From: Saccharopolyspora elongata
Lineage (GTDB): Bacteria > Actinomycetota > Actinomycetes > Mycobacteriales > Pseudonocardiaceae
DNA: 64,000 nt
Reading direction: 5' to 3'
Assembly: GCF_004348985.1 (NCBI RefSeq)
Contig: NZ_SMKW01000002.1
Span: forward strand, 1-64,000
The notes under the pieces were generated by a model. The model searched no databases, had not been told where the DNA came from, and saw only the letters and a program-made list of their open reading frames with translations. Made by a program: the position numbers and the translations under genes. Positions 1 to 8,353 of the stretch are shown one piece after another. The first letter of the stretch is position 1; every line of letters starts with the position of its first letter.

Positions 1-123
1 CGACTACAAGGAGATGCAGGAAATTGCGTAGCCATTTGGGCCTGCTTGAGCCGGGTGCGGTGAAAGTCGCACGCCCGGTTCTGAGGGGGGACTCTGCGCC
101 GAGAGGTCAGGGTCCTACCCGAC
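1..123 (+). mobile_element. 3' end of a bacterial group II intron
   Basis: Positions 48-81 have the size and layout of group II intron domain V: 34 bases starting GAGCC, a GGTGAAAGTC turn and closing CGGTTC. A domain VI stem follows. GGG-GAC-CTG near 85-100 pairs with CAG-GTC-CCC near 108-120, leaving a bulged A at 117 as the likely branch point. The intron would end in GAC at 123, which fits the AY 3' rule and a branch point 7-8 bases from the end. A short open frame ending in TAG at 29-31 could be the tail of the intron-encoded reverse transcriptase/maturase, but only nine codons are visible. The rest lies left of the window. Confidence 0.85.
48..81 (+). ncRNA. group II intron domain V hairpin
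   Basis: This is a 34-base hairpin. GAGCCGGGTGCG pairs with CGCACGCCCGGTTC around a GTGAAAGT internal turn. Domain V is the catalytic heart of group II introns and the most conserved part of the family, so it is the strongest evidence that the left edge of the window is an intron. Confidence 0.85.
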
Positions 124-839
124 ACACCTCGCCGTTCGGCGACGACTTCCGGCTCGTGGAGGTCTTCCGCAGGCTGGGGGTGCAGGTCGCGCAGCTGACC
201 TACAACATCCAGAACCTGGTCGGCGGCGCCTGCTACGACCCGCACGACTCGGGCCTGACGAGGTTCGGTCGGCACGTCGTGGCCGAGATGAACCGGGTCG
301 GCATGATGGTCGACCTGTCTCACGTCGGCGACCGGACCTGCCTGGACGCCATCGACGCGTCCGCGGTGCCGGTGTCGATCACGCACTCGAACCCGGGGTG
401 GTTCTTCGACAACCCCAGGAACAAGCCGGCCGAGGTGATCCGGGCGCTCGCCGACCGGGGCGGCGTGATCGGCTGCTGCCTGTACCCGAACGTGATCGGC
501 GGCGAGCGCACCACCCGCGATCAGTTCTGCGCCATGGTCGCGCGGCTGGTGGACGAGATCGGCCCGGAGCACGTCGCCGTCGGCAGCGACTGCACGCAGA
601 ACTGGTCCGAGGAGTTCGTGGCGTGGCTGCGCAACGGGCGCTGGCAGCCGCCGGAAGCCAATCCGGTCGTGCCGAAATGGCCCGAGTGGCCGGAGTGGTT
701 CTCGGGGCCCGCCGACTTCCCGGTGCTCGCCGAGGGCCTGTTCGACGCGGGGCTGGACGAGAAGGCGGTCCGGGGCGTGCTCGGCGAGAACTGGATGCGG
801 CTGTTCGCCGACGTCCTCGTCCCGGAGTCGGACCGATGA
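124..839 (+). CDS. Membrane dipeptidase (peptidase M19), 3' exon interrupted by group II intron
   Basis: From 124 onward the frame encodes the C-terminal two thirds of a renal-dipeptidase-type (M19) zinc hydrolase. It shows a QLTYN-type core, the metal-ligand segments VDLSHVG and ITHSN, and VGSD in the place of the family's GSDFDG. Such enzymes cleave dipeptides or related amide substrates. The 5' exon lies outside the window. If the intron ends at 123, exon 2 starts with the last two bases of an Asn codon, rebuilding the N-T-S-P run that M19 proteins often have here. The gene can be functional only if the intron is spliced. Its TGA overlaps the next ATG (ATGA), so the operon is translationally coupled. 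Confidence 0.8.
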
Positions 840-1540
840 TCCGGGTGAGCACGCGCGAAGTGCGGGAAGTGGCCCTCCGCGCCATGCGCGCTGCGGGCAC
901 GTCCGCAGGGGAGGCCGCCGCCGTGGCGGACCTCGTGCTGCGGGCCGAGGTCCAGGGGTGGGGCGGTCTCGCGGCCCTGCGGCAGGAGATCGACGGCGGG
1001 GCGGGCTCGGCGGCCGCGACCGCAGCCGTCCAGGACGGCGTGCTGGTCGTCGATGCCGATCCGCGCCGCGGGCCGTTGCGGCTCGGTGTCTCGGCATTCG
1101 ACCTGGTAGCGGCGCGAGTGCACCGGGAGCAGCGAGCCGGCGTGTTCGTCCGGGGGCTTGGCTTCCAGCAGGCATTCGTCTGCCTCGCACTGGAACTCGT
1201 CGAGCGGGTCGGCGCAACGGCGGTGCTCGCCGAATTCGACGGCGGCGGAGCGGCGACCGCCGTTGTTGTCTGCACCGCCGACGGTTGCGCCCGAGCAGCC
1301 GACCCCGCGGAGCTCGATCACCACCTCCCGGCCGGGGCGGTCATGTCCGGCGGCCTCTACGTCTCGAGCGTGCGCGGCGGCGAACGGGCGGGACTCCGGT
1401 GGCCGGTCATCTCCACGACGGACCAGCGCGAGCGCAACCGCGTGGACGCGATCAACAACGGACGCCGCGTCGAGGCGGGCGACTGGGCGGCGGCGCACCG
1501 CGCTTCCCAGGGCTTCCTCATCGCGGAACCGGCGAAGTGA
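836..1540 (+). CDS. LDH2/DUF3726-like protein of unknown function
   Basis: The 234-residue protein has an N-terminal helical segment (STREVREVALRAM...A, residues 4-40) resembling the start of the malate/L-lactate dehydrogenase-2 and DUF3726 families. Beyond that I recognise no catalytic motif. The rest is an alpha/beta region ending in a polar stretch. The ATG overlaps the dipeptidase stop, and the RidA gene starts 8 bases after its stop, so all belong to one transcript. This suggests a role in the same catabolic pathway. The family assignment is weak and the function unknown. Confidence 0.6.
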   Translation: MIRVSTREVREVALRAMRAAGTSAGEAAAVADLVLRAEVQGWGGLAALRQEIDGGAGSAAATAAVQDGVLVVDADPRRGPLRLGVSAFDLVAARVHREQRAGVFVRGLGFQQAFVCLALELVERVGATAVLAEFDGGGAATAVVVCTADGCARAADPAELDHHLPAGAVMSGGLYVSSVRGGERAGLRWPVISTTDQRERNRVDAINNGRRVEAGDWAAAHRASQGFLIAEPAK

Positions 1541-1548
1541 GGACGAGA

Positions 1549-1926
1549 ATGACAACGCTGCACCCCCATCCCGACGGAGCCGAGCGCCCCTACGCCGCCG
1601 CGGCGGTCCACCAGGGCGTGATCTACGCGTGCGGTCAACTTCCCCGGGCGGAGGACGGGAGCACGCCCGAGGACATGGCCGACAAGGTCGAGCTCGCGCT
1701 CGACAACCTCCAACGCGTCCTCGAACCGGCCGGCGGCGGGCTCCATTCCTTGCTGAAGATGACGGTGTTCCTGGCCGACCTCGACGAGTTCGACGCGTAC
1801 AACGACGCCTACCTGAAGCGCTTCGCCGGACTCCGGCTCCCGCCCCGCACGACCGTCGAGGTGGCGCGCTTCCGTGGCCGCACGAGGATCGAGATCGACG
1901 CGATCGCCGCGGTCGCCGACCGCTGA
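1549..1926 (+). CDS. RidA/YjgF/YER057c/UK114 family protein
   Basis: A complete 125-residue RidA-type protein. Family features visible are the GVIYACGQLP segment, the FDAYNDAYLKRF helix, the PPRTTVEVARF strand carrying the Arg that binds the substrate carboxylate, and the closing IEIDAIA motif. RidA proteins hydrolyse reactive enamine/imine intermediates; relatives in catabolic operons often act as deaminases on pathway intermediates. A purine-rich GAGGACGAG precedes the ATG. Its position between an LDH2-like gene and an MFS transporter argues for the catabolic role. Confidence 0.9.
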   Translation: MTTLHPHPDGAERPYAAAAVHQGVIYACGQLPRAEDGSTPEDMADKVELALDNLQRVLEPAGGGLHSLLKMTVFLADLDEFDAYNDAYLKRFAGLRLPPRTTVEVARFRGRTRIEIDAIAAVADR

Positions 1927-2021
1927 GGATTCCCCTTTTCCGAGAACGACCCGCATTCGGCGGCCGGTGCGGCATGCCCGGATGCGGCGCAACCCGACCA
2001 CTTCCAACGAACGGAGAGCCG

Positions 2022-3356
2022 ATGTCTGCTCATGCCACCACCAGAGGGGTGTCGCTGGACGACGCGAAGCTGAGCGGCTTCCACAAGCGGCTGGCCCTGT
2101 TCTCCTCGGGCGGGCCCTTCCTCGACGGGTACATCCTCAGCATCATCGGCATCGCGATGGTCCAGATCGAGCCGCAGTGGCAGATGAGTCCACTGTGGTC
2201 GGGGTTGATCGGCTCGTCCGCGCTGATCGGGATCTTCCTCGGCGGCATGGTCTTCGGGCCGATCACCGACCGGATCGGCCGCAAGCTGATGTACACGCTG
2301 GACCTGGCGGTGATCATCGTCTGTTCGGTGCTGCAGTTCTTCGTGACCAACGACGTCGAGCTGTTCGTGCTCCGCCTGCTCATCGGCATCGCCGTCGGCG
2401 CCGACTACCCGATCGCGACGACGCTCGTGGCCGAGTTCGTGCCCCGGGACTGGCGCGGCAAGCTGCTCGGCGGGCTCAACGCCATGTGGTTCGTCGGGGC
2501 GACGGTCGCGGCGTTCGTGGGCTACGCCCTGCTCGCGATGGACGACGGGTGGCGGTGGATGCTGCTGTCGTCGGCGATCCCGGCGGCCGTGATCCTGCTG
2601 GCGCGGGCCAGCATCCCGGAGTCGCCGAGATGGCTGGTCAGCAAGCAGCGCTACGCGGAGGCGCGCGCGGTGCTGCACAAGGCGCTCGGGCCCGGCGCCA
2701 CCCTCGCCGACGTCGAGGACAAGCCGCAGCCGGTCTCGATGCGCGCGTTGCTGCGGAAGGGATACCTCGGGCGCGTCGTGTTCATCTCGGTCTTCTGGAC
2801 GGCCACGACGGTCACCCTCTTCGCGATCTACGCCTTCGGCCCGCAGATCCTCCAGCTGTTCCACCTCGACAGCGGGAACGCGGCGAACCTCGGGTCCGGC
2901 GTCATCAACTTCTTCTTCCTGGTGGGCAACGTGGTGGCCCTCCTGCTGGTCGACCGGATGGGGCGCCGGCCGGTGCTGATCGGTGGTTTCGCGGTGTCCG
3001 CCCTGGGCCTGGCGTACCTGGCCGCGTTCCCGGAATCCGGGCTCTGGGCGGTCGCCATCGCCTTCGCCGTCTACGCCGTGTTCAACGGCGGGCCCTCGAT
3101 CCTCGAGTGGATCTACCCGAACGAGCTGTTCCCGACCGAGGTCCGCGCGACGGCGGTCGGGCTGTGCACGGGGATCAGCCGGATCGGCGCGGCCGTGGGC
3201 ACCTTCGCGACGCCGTGGGCGCTGGCCAACCTCGGCATCGGCGCGACGATGTGGATCGCCACCGGCATCGCGCTGGTCGGCGCCGTGATCGGGGTGTTCA
3301 TGGCGCCGGAGACCAAGGGCGTGGACCTCGACGTCGCCGGGGCGCTGCAGCGCTGA
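2022..3356 (+). CDS. MFS transporter, sugar/metabolite:H+ symporter type
   Basis: A 444-residue major facilitator protein with about 12 hydrophobic segments. It has the loop 2-3 motif GPITDRIGRK, its repeat DRMGRRP in the second half, PESPRWL after segment 6 and a PETKG ending, all typical of the sugar-porter/SHS branch. It probably imports the substrate handled by the surrounding dipeptidase, RidA and cupin genes. There is a 95-base gap from the RidA stop, and AACGGAGAG precedes the ATG. The substrate cannot be read from the sequence. Confidence 0.9.
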   Translation: MSAHATTRGVSLDDAKLSGFHKRLALFSSGGPFLDGYILSIIGIAMVQIEPQWQMSPLWSGLIGSSALIGIFLGGMVFGPITDRIGRKLMYTLDLAVIIVCSVLQFFVTNDVELFVLRLLIGIAVGADYPIATTLVAEFVPRDWRGKLLGGLNAMWFVGATVAAFVGYALLAMDDGWRWMLLSSAIPAAVILLARASIPESPRWLVSKQRYAEARAVLHKALGPGATLADVEDKPQPVSMRALLRKGYLGRVVFISVFWTATTVTLFAIYAFGPQILQLFHLDSGNAANLGSGVINFFFLVGNVVALLLVDRMGRRPVLIGGFAVSALGLAYLAAFPESGLWAVAIAFAVYAVFNGGPSILEWIYPNELFPTEVRATAVGLCTGISRIGAAVGTFATPWALANLGIGATMWIATGIALVGAVIGVFMAPETKGVDLDVAGALQR

Positions 3357-3466
3357 CGCGGCCGATGTCCGGATCGGGCAAGGGCATGTCCGCGAGCGGG
3401 AAGACCGGGTGCTGCCGGGGGCGGTTCACTGCCCGGGTAACCCAGCGCCGACCTTGTGGAGCGGAC

Positions 3467-4000
3467 ATGCCCGACGAACCCACCACGGAGTTCTGGAAGG
3501 ACCTCAAGCCGATCGAGAACTCGTTCAAGCCCGACGCGCAGCCCGAGGTGTACCTGTCGCAGGTCGCCACCGACGACGACCGCTACTACGCGCCGTTCTC
3601 CGACACCGTCGGGTCCCGGCCGCTGTGGATCAACGTGAAGGATAACTCGTGGTCGGACATCCTGCGCGCCAAGCGGGCGGGCCTGGTCAACCGCCACTAC
3701 CACCCGCACGAGGTGTTCGCCTACACGGTCTCCGGGAAGTGGGGCTACCTGGAGCGCCCGTGGACGGCCTCGGCCGGTGACTTCGTCTACGAGGCGCCGG
3801 GGGAGGGGCACACGCTCGTCGCCTACGAGAGCGAGGAGCCGATGAAGGCGCTGTTCATCGTCAAGGGCCCGTTGATCTGGCTCGACGAGAACGGCAACAC
3901 CGTCGGCTACTTCGACGTGCACGACTACATCGACCTGGTGCGCAAGCACTACGACGCCGTGGGCATCGGGGCGGACTACGTCAACTCACTGTTCCGCTGA
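3467..4000 (+). CDS. Cupin dioxygenase, 2,4'-dihydroxyacetophenone dioxygenase-like
   Basis: A 177-residue single-domain cupin of the ChrR/DAD type. The first cupin motif reads NRHYHPHEVFAYTVSGKW and supplies His-X3-Glu-type metal ligands. The second is GDFVYEAPGEGHTL. 2,4'-Dihydroxyacetophenone dioxygenases use Fe to cleave an aromatic ketone side chain, and many relatives are uncharacterised. It is the last gene of the operon that starts with the dipeptidase. The ATG follows GGAGCGGAC. It could also be a metal-dependent sensor or isomerase. Confidence 0.75.
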   Translation: MPDEPTTEFWKDLKPIENSFKPDAQPEVYLSQVATDDDRYYAPFSDTVGSRPLWINVKDNSWSDILRAKRAGLVNRHYHPHEVFAYTVSGKWGYLERPWTASAGDFVYEAPGEGHTLVAYESEEPMKALFIVKGPLIWLDENGNTVGYFDVHDYIDLVRKHYDAVGIGADYVNSLFR

Positions 4001-4011
4001 CGGGTCCCGCG

Positions 4012-4195
4012 ATGAAACCCGGCCCGCCGTTACCCACCGGGGCGCTGGCGACGGCGCTGGGGCTGGTCATGGGCGTCGGCGAGCTGTGCGGCGGGTTCCT
4101 CGGGCCGCTGGTCGCCGGGTGGGCGTCGGACGCCTGGGGCCTGCAGACCGCGATGTTCATCGCCGCGGGAGCCGCCGCCGGCGTGCGACATCCGG
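4012..4195 (+). pseudogene. Remnant of an MFS transporter C-terminus
   Basis: About 50 codons read as the late part of an MFS protein: GLVMGVGELCGGFLGPL, then VAGWASDAWGL, then a hydrophobic segment. This matches a transmembrane 11-12 region with nothing before or after it. The open frame continues into unrelated coding sequence, which indicates fused debris rather than a working transporter. It follows the cupin gene by 11 bases. Confidence 0.55.
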
Positions 4196-4293
4196 GTGTC
4201 CGATGTGGACGCCCGCCCGCCGGGCACGGGGGAGGTGACCATCGATCCACAAGCGACGGCCGCGGTGCTGGCCCGGATTCCGTCCGGGTCCGG

Positions 4294-4680
4294 ATGCAGC
4301 GACAGCAAGTTCTCTACCAGGGCAAAGATATCGAGGTCATCGTCTCGCAGCACGCGCTCAGGCACCCGGTAGCGGCACCGGATGCGATGCTGGGCCAGCT
4401 CGACCGTCTCATGTCGGCTGTGGACATTCCCGGGCTGAAGTTCGGTGTGCTGCCGGATTTCCGGCGCCTGCCCAACATCACGATGAATGGTTTCACCATG
4501 CTCGACGACGTGGTGCAGGTGGAGCAGGTCTCGGCCGAGCTCACCATCGAGGACCCCGAGCAGGTCGCCATCTACCACCGGCTCATGGACCGGCTGTGGC
4601 AAGTCGCGTGTGAAGGTGACGAGGCGCGGGCCATCTTGCGGAAGCTCGCCGTCGAGTACCGGCATCAGGCCGAAGGGTGA
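4294..4680 (+). pseudogene. Fragment of a Scr1/DUF5753-family HTH regulator
   Basis: From ATG 4294 the 128 residues match the C-terminal ligand or partner domain of Scr1-type regulators (DUF5753). It opens with RMQRQQVLYQG and continues through a PDAMLGQLDRLM segment, the GLKFGVLP strand, FTMLDDVVQVEQ, and a terminal helix ending LRKLAVEYRH. The N-terminal helix-turn-helix of about 130 residues is missing. The frame upstream instead carries the MFS remnant. No DUF397 partner gene follows. It could be expressed as a truncated domain, but a decayed gene is more likely. Confidence 0.6.
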
Positions 4681-4864
4681 CGTCCTGGTCGAAGCACGTC
4701 GCGTCAGCCGTTCCGTGGTGGGAAATGCCGAAACCACAACAGGTTTCGCACGTCCATACCGCATGGTCGTAGCCGACACCGCCAAACCCGCACGAACGTG
4801 TCTTTCCGGCGCCGTTGTCGTCTCCCGTTGTGGCATCGGACGAGATCGCCGTGGTTCTGCGGGC

Positions 4865-5134
4865 TCAGGTGTGGAGGTGGGCGGGGTGGCCCGTCATCCG
4901 CTCGACTTCGTCTTCCGCCGTTCTCAGCAGGCGGCGGGCCAGGTCGAACAGCGCTCGCGCCGCCGCTAGTTCGTCGCCGATCTCCGGCACGCTGCGGTCT
5001 TGCGGGTTTCGCCGTGCCGCGCCCTTGCCGTGGAGTTCCCCGGCCGCCGGTACTCGCAGGCGCGCTTCGGCGTGTGTGTGGTCGATGTCCTCGTCGAGGT
5101 AGACGTCGACCGTCCAGTGCTTCGTCGCGGCCAT
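4865..5134 (-). CDS. DUF1876 (dsRBD-fold) domain protein
   Basis: An 89-residue protein matching the small actinobacterial DUF1876 family. It opens with KHWTVDVYLDE, continues through HTHAEARLRV and GKGAARRNPQDRSVPEIGDELAAARAL, and ends in a helical HPAHLHT tail. Family members have a double-stranded-RNA-binding-like alpha/beta fold and are often stress-associated; their function is unknown. The ATG at 5134 is chosen because GGAGG lies 8 bases upstream on the minus strand. It stands alone between gene debris and the convergently placed membrane-protein gene. Confidence 0.85.
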   Translation of the reverse strand: MAATKHWTVDVYLDEDIDHTHAEARLRVPAAGELHGKGAARRNPQDRSVPEIGDELAAARALFDLARRLLRTAEDEVERMTGHPAHLHT

Positions 5135-5345
5135 TGCTGTTCGCCTCCAACACCGCAGCATCGCGGAGCCTTCGCGCGGGATGCCAGAGCCCATTGGCAC
5201 CGCTTCGCGGGTCGTGCATCGCCGCCGTCGTCGCGGAACGTCGTGCCGGTTTTTCCCGGCCTGGTGGCCGGGGTGCGTCGTGTTGGGTTCACGTCATTGT
5301 CGGGGTAACCCGGTGGCTTGCGGAATCCGAGCGGAGGAGGCTGCG

Positions 5346-6041
5346 ATGAACGAGCGGGCATGGGAGCGCGCGGGGGCGGCGAGCGGTCTGGTGGCGGCGG
5401 TGTTGCTGCTGGCCAGCTTGTTCCTCAACCCGACCGCCCCGACCGGGGACGAGCCGGTCCTGACCTTCTTCTACGTCGCCGGGAATCGGGCCACGGTGGT
5501 GCTGGCCGCGCTGCTGGCGACGCTGGCGGCGGTGGTGTTCTTGTGGTTCGTCGGGCACCTGAGGCACCTGTTGCAGCGCGCCGAAGGCGGCGCGGAGGCG
5601 TTCTCGCCGGTCGTGTTCGCCGCAGGGGTGGTGCTGTCGACGATGACGATGCTGAGCATGCTCCCGGTGACCGCTCTGGCGTCGATGAGCCGGGACATCT
5701 CGACCGCGAGCGGGTCGGCGGTGTTCGTGCTCTCCGAGCTGCACCGGCTCGCGCTCGGGCCGCTCGGGCTGCTGGTCGCGCTGTTCGCCGCGACCACCGG
5801 CGCCGCGATGGTGCGCCGAGAGGTGCTCGGGCCCTGGGTCGGCTGGTTCGGGTTCGCGGTGGCCGCGATCGGGCTGATCGCCGGGGTCACGGCCTTCTAC
5901 GCGTCCGGTCCGTTCGTCACGATCGCGGCCATGGTCACCGGCATCGTGTTCGCGGTGTGGATCGGTGACGCCGCGGTGCTGATGCTGTACCGGCCGGAGG
6001 TCGACCGCGTCGAGGTGCCGGGCACGGCGTTCGCGCACTGA
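5346..6041 (+). CDS. Hypothetical integral membrane protein
   Basis: A 231-residue protein with about six hydrophobic segments, for example residues 11-28, 45-66, 80-105, 125-150, 165-185 and 190-210. It has few charged residues and a short polar C-terminus. GGAGGAGG precedes the ATG at good spacing. It resembles the many actinobacterial four- to six-segment membrane proteins of unknown function; I see no catalytic or transport signature. It is convergent with the GGDEF gene, with 12 bases between the two stops. Confidence 0.75.
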   Translation: MNERAWERAGAASGLVAAVLLLASLFLNPTAPTGDEPVLTFFYVAGNRATVVLAALLATLAAVVFLWFVGHLRHLLQRAEGGAEAFSPVVFAAGVVLSTMTMLSMLPVTALASMSRDISTASGSAVFVLSELHRLALGPLGLLVALFAATTGAAMVRREVLGPWVGWFGFAVAAIGLIAGVTAFYASGPFVTIAAMVTGIVFAVWIGDAAVLMLYRPEVDRVEVPGTAFAH

Positions 6042-6053
6042 CCGCCGAACGCG

Positions 6054-7337
6054 TCAGCCACCCACCCGGGGCCGGGTGGGCGGCTCGTTCCTGGCCTGGC
6101 AGTGCGGGCAGTACGCGGTCGTCTCCGTGACCGCGCGCATGTCGTGCTTGCGCCGGTACATGTCCCGGTCGGCTTCGTGCAGGAGCGCGTTTGGACGGGT
6201 CGCCGGGTCGGTCGTGGTGGCCAGCCCGACGCTGGCCCGGATCCGCAGGAGGCCGTGCGGCGTGTCGCATTCGGCCCGGAGGCGCCGGGCGACGCGGTCG
6301 CGGAACTCCGCGGCGGCCCGGACATCGGGAACCCGGCTGACGACGGCGAATTCGTCGCCGCCGATCCGGCACACGGTGTCGGCCGGGCCCGCCGCGTTGA
6401 GCAGTTCGTCGGCGGCGGTCATGAGGAGCCGGTCGCCTGCGGCGTGCCCGTAGGTGTCGTTGACGGGCTTCAGCTCGTCGAGGTCGGCGACGAGCACCGC
6501 GACCACGCCGCCGTGCCGGTCGAGGTCCGCGAGGACGTGTGCCAGGCGGTCGTCGAGCAGGGCGCGGTTGGCTAGCCCGGTCAGCGGGTCGTGCAGCGCC
6601 AGGTGGGCGAGGTGGACGTCGGAGGAGCCGCGCTCGCCGAGCTCCTCGCACTGGCTGACCAGGTACGCCGGGCGGTCGTCGGCGCCGGGGACCACGCTGG
6701 TCCGGATCAGCACCCAGATCGGATGGCCGTTCTTGTGCCGGTAGCGCTTCTTCCGGCTGACCGTGGTCAGCCGGCCCGCCGCCAGGTCCGCCAGCGCCGC
6801 CGCGGCATGATCGTGGTCCTGCGCGTAGGTGACGTCGGAGCTGTGCATTTCGAGCATTTCGCGCCTGCTGTACCCGAGGAGCTCGCACCACGCCTCGTTG
6901 ACGTCGGTCCAGCGGCCGTCGTGGTCCAGCAGCGCCATGCCGGTGGGGGCGTTGGCGAACACGCGGCTCCACAGGGGGCCGGTCTCCGGGCGGTCCTCGA
7001 TCTCGTGGAACTGCGAGAGGAAGAGCCCCGGCTCGCTTCCGCCGCCGTGGATCGGCGATGTGCATTGGAGCATCCGCACGGTGCCGCCGTCGGAACGCCT
7101 GAATCGCCGTTCGGCCGTTCCTGGTCCAGTGGTGCTTCGCAGATCGACCTCATCCGCGGTGAAGCCGTCGAGCGGGTATCCGACGAGGCCGGCCCGGTCG
7201 TATCCGAGCGCGCGGCAGAGCGCGTCGTTGGCGTGCACGCAGCGGCCGCTCGCGTCGAGCAGCGCCATCGGGGTAGTGGCGCTGTCGAGCAGCGGCAGCC
7301 ATTGCTCGGTCGGTTCTTGATCGGGGGTGGTTCGCAT
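6054..7337 (-). CDS. PAS-PAS-GGDEF diguanylate cyclase
   Basis: A 427-residue soluble signalling protein. PAS 1 spans about 12-115 (NDALCRALGYDRAGLVG) and PAS 2 about 122-235 (NEAWCELLGYSRREML). The GGDEF domain spans 245-400, with HDPLTGLANR at 249-258 and an intact GGDEF at 326-330, so it should make c-di-GMP. The RxxD inhibitory site is absent: the position five residues before GGDEF reads GPAD. The C-terminus carries CPHCQARN at 410-417, half of a possible zinc ribbon. In actinomycetes c-di-GMP controls development. No transmembrane segment is visible, so the sensed signal is cytoplasmic. Confidence 0.92.
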   Translation of the reverse strand: MRTTPDQEPTEQWLPLLDSATTPMALLDASGRCVHANDALCRALGYDRAGLVGYPLDGFTADEVDLRSTTGPGTAERRFRRSDGGTVRMLQCTSPIHGGGSEPGLFLSQFHEIEDRPETGPLWSRVFANAPTGMALLDHDGRWTDVNEAWCELLGYSRREMLEMHSSDVTYAQDHDHAAAALADLAAGRLTTVSRKKRYRHKNGHPIWVLIRTSVVPGADDRPAYLVSQCEELGERGSSDVHLAHLALHDPLTGLANRALLDDRLAHVLADLDRHGGVVAVLVADLDELKPVNDTYGHAAGDRLLMTAADELLNAAGPADTVCRIGGDEFAVVSRVPDVRAAAEFRDRVARRLRAECDTPHGLLRIRASVGLATTTDPATRPNALLHEADRDMYRRKHDMRAVTETTAYCPHCQARNEPPTRPRVGG

Positions 7338-7815
7338 CAGGCTTCCGGGGAGGAGGGCTGCCGGTGTGCGGCTTCTGGACGGCAGCTGCGCGCGTACCCG
7401 GCGAACTCGGGGGCACCTCCGCTCCCCGGGCCGCCGAGGGGGCGTCCGATGCCTGGCGGTCCGGGGAACGGGGTGATTCGGTTGGCCTGTAGGGGACGAG
7501 CGGAGCGGGGCATACCGGCCTCGAACGTCGGGGGACGGGAACGATGCCGTCCACCTTGCGCGAGAACCGCGGACCCGGCGGCGTTGGAATTACCGACTTC
7601 CATACCTAAATTCACGCCCGAGCCGATGCGCACTCGCGGATTTTTCATCGCAAGACCGGCAACAGCGGCCCCGCCCGGAACTTCCGCCACCAACCGGACG
7701 GCCCGCGGATTTACGCTTGACGGGCTTGCACCGTCGAAACAGCCGGGCCGGTAATGGTTTTCCGAATGCTAGCGCAATTCCCGGTCCGGTGCCGAATTTC
7801 TCGTGGGGGTCGGCA
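7338..7815. other. Intergenic region without a convincing gene
   Basis: This 478-base gap separates two divergent genes. From about 7590 to 7800 the sequence is clearly richer in A+T than its surroundings (for example TTCCATACCTAAATTCACG and GGTAATGGTTTTCCG), which is typical of a promoter region. Open frames here have no codon bias or recognisable product. I see no structured RNA. Confidence 0.5.
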
Positions 7816-8259
7816 ATGCTGATCGAAATGGGCGCAAACAGGGTCATCAGCAGGAAAACCGGAAGAACGAGGGGAGTGCTGCTGAGCGTGCTGCTCGGTG
7901 TGCTCGCACTGGTGGCGACCGTCTGCACCAGTGCGTCGGCCGCCGCGGCACCGCCGGCGCCGGCCGGGCCGGGGGGCGGCGGATCGCACCTGGTGATCGT
8001 CAAGATGGTCGACTACAAGCTGTTGCAGCCGGCCTTCCTGCAGCCGGGGCGCTACACGTTCCGGGCCATCAACGAGGGGCGCATGCCGCACGCCCTGGAG
8101 ATCAGCGGCCCCGGCGTCGCGAACGCGAGCACGCCGGTGGTGCAGTCGGGCCAGGCCGCCGACCTCACCGTGGATCTGCGTCGCGGGCTCTACGACTTCT
8201 GGTGCCCGGTCGGCAACCACCGGCAGATGGGGATGCAGCTGGACGTCTACGTCGGATGA
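7816..8259 (+). CDS. Exported cupredoxin-like copper protein
   Basis: A 147-residue protein. A basic N-terminus (RKTGRTR) leads into a hydrophobic segment at 20-43 ending in Ala residues, read as a Sec-type signal or anchor. A small beta-rich domain follows from residue 57. The four type-1 copper ligand positions are present: His in MPHALEI (about 92), Cys in WCPVGNH (130), His 135 and Met 138. Plastocyanin- and azurin-like proteins with this set carry electrons or bind copper outside the membrane. The start at 7816 is preceded by GTGGGGGT; an upstream in-frame ATG at 7717 would place the signal sequence far from the N-terminus. Confidence 0.85.
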   Translation: MLIEMGANRVISRKTGRTRGVLLSVLLGVLALVATVCTSASAAAAPPAPAGPGGGGSHLVIVKMVDYKLLQPAFLQPGRYTFRAINEGRMPHALEISGPGVANASTPVVQSGQAADLTVDLRRGLYDFWCPVGNHRQMGMQLDVYVG

Positions 8260-8267
8260 ACCGGCAC

Positions 8268-8295
8268 GGCCCGGGTTCCGCAGCGGACCCGGGCC
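8268..8295 (+). terminator. Hairpin downstream of the cupredoxin gene
   Basis: GGCCCGGGT at 8268-8276 pairs perfectly with ACCCGGGCC at 8287-8295 around a ten-base loop. It lies 8 bases after the cupredoxin stop and between convergent genes. No U-tract follows, as is common for high-G+C terminators. Confidence 0.65.
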
Positions 8296-8353
8296 GACCG
8301 CCGCTAGAGAGCGTTTGAAATTGGTGCGGGTGGCGGAACCTCAAAAACACGAC

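Noticed and set aside
4681..4864. Search for a DUF397 partner gene after the Scr1-type remnant
   Set aside because: No frame shows the short Trp/Ser-rich DUF397 pattern. The region appears non-coding.
7337..7693. Minus-strand open frame upstream of the GGDEF gene
   Set aside because: Pro/Gly/Arg-rich with no motif or ribosome site. The A+T-rich region it covers looks like promoter DNA.
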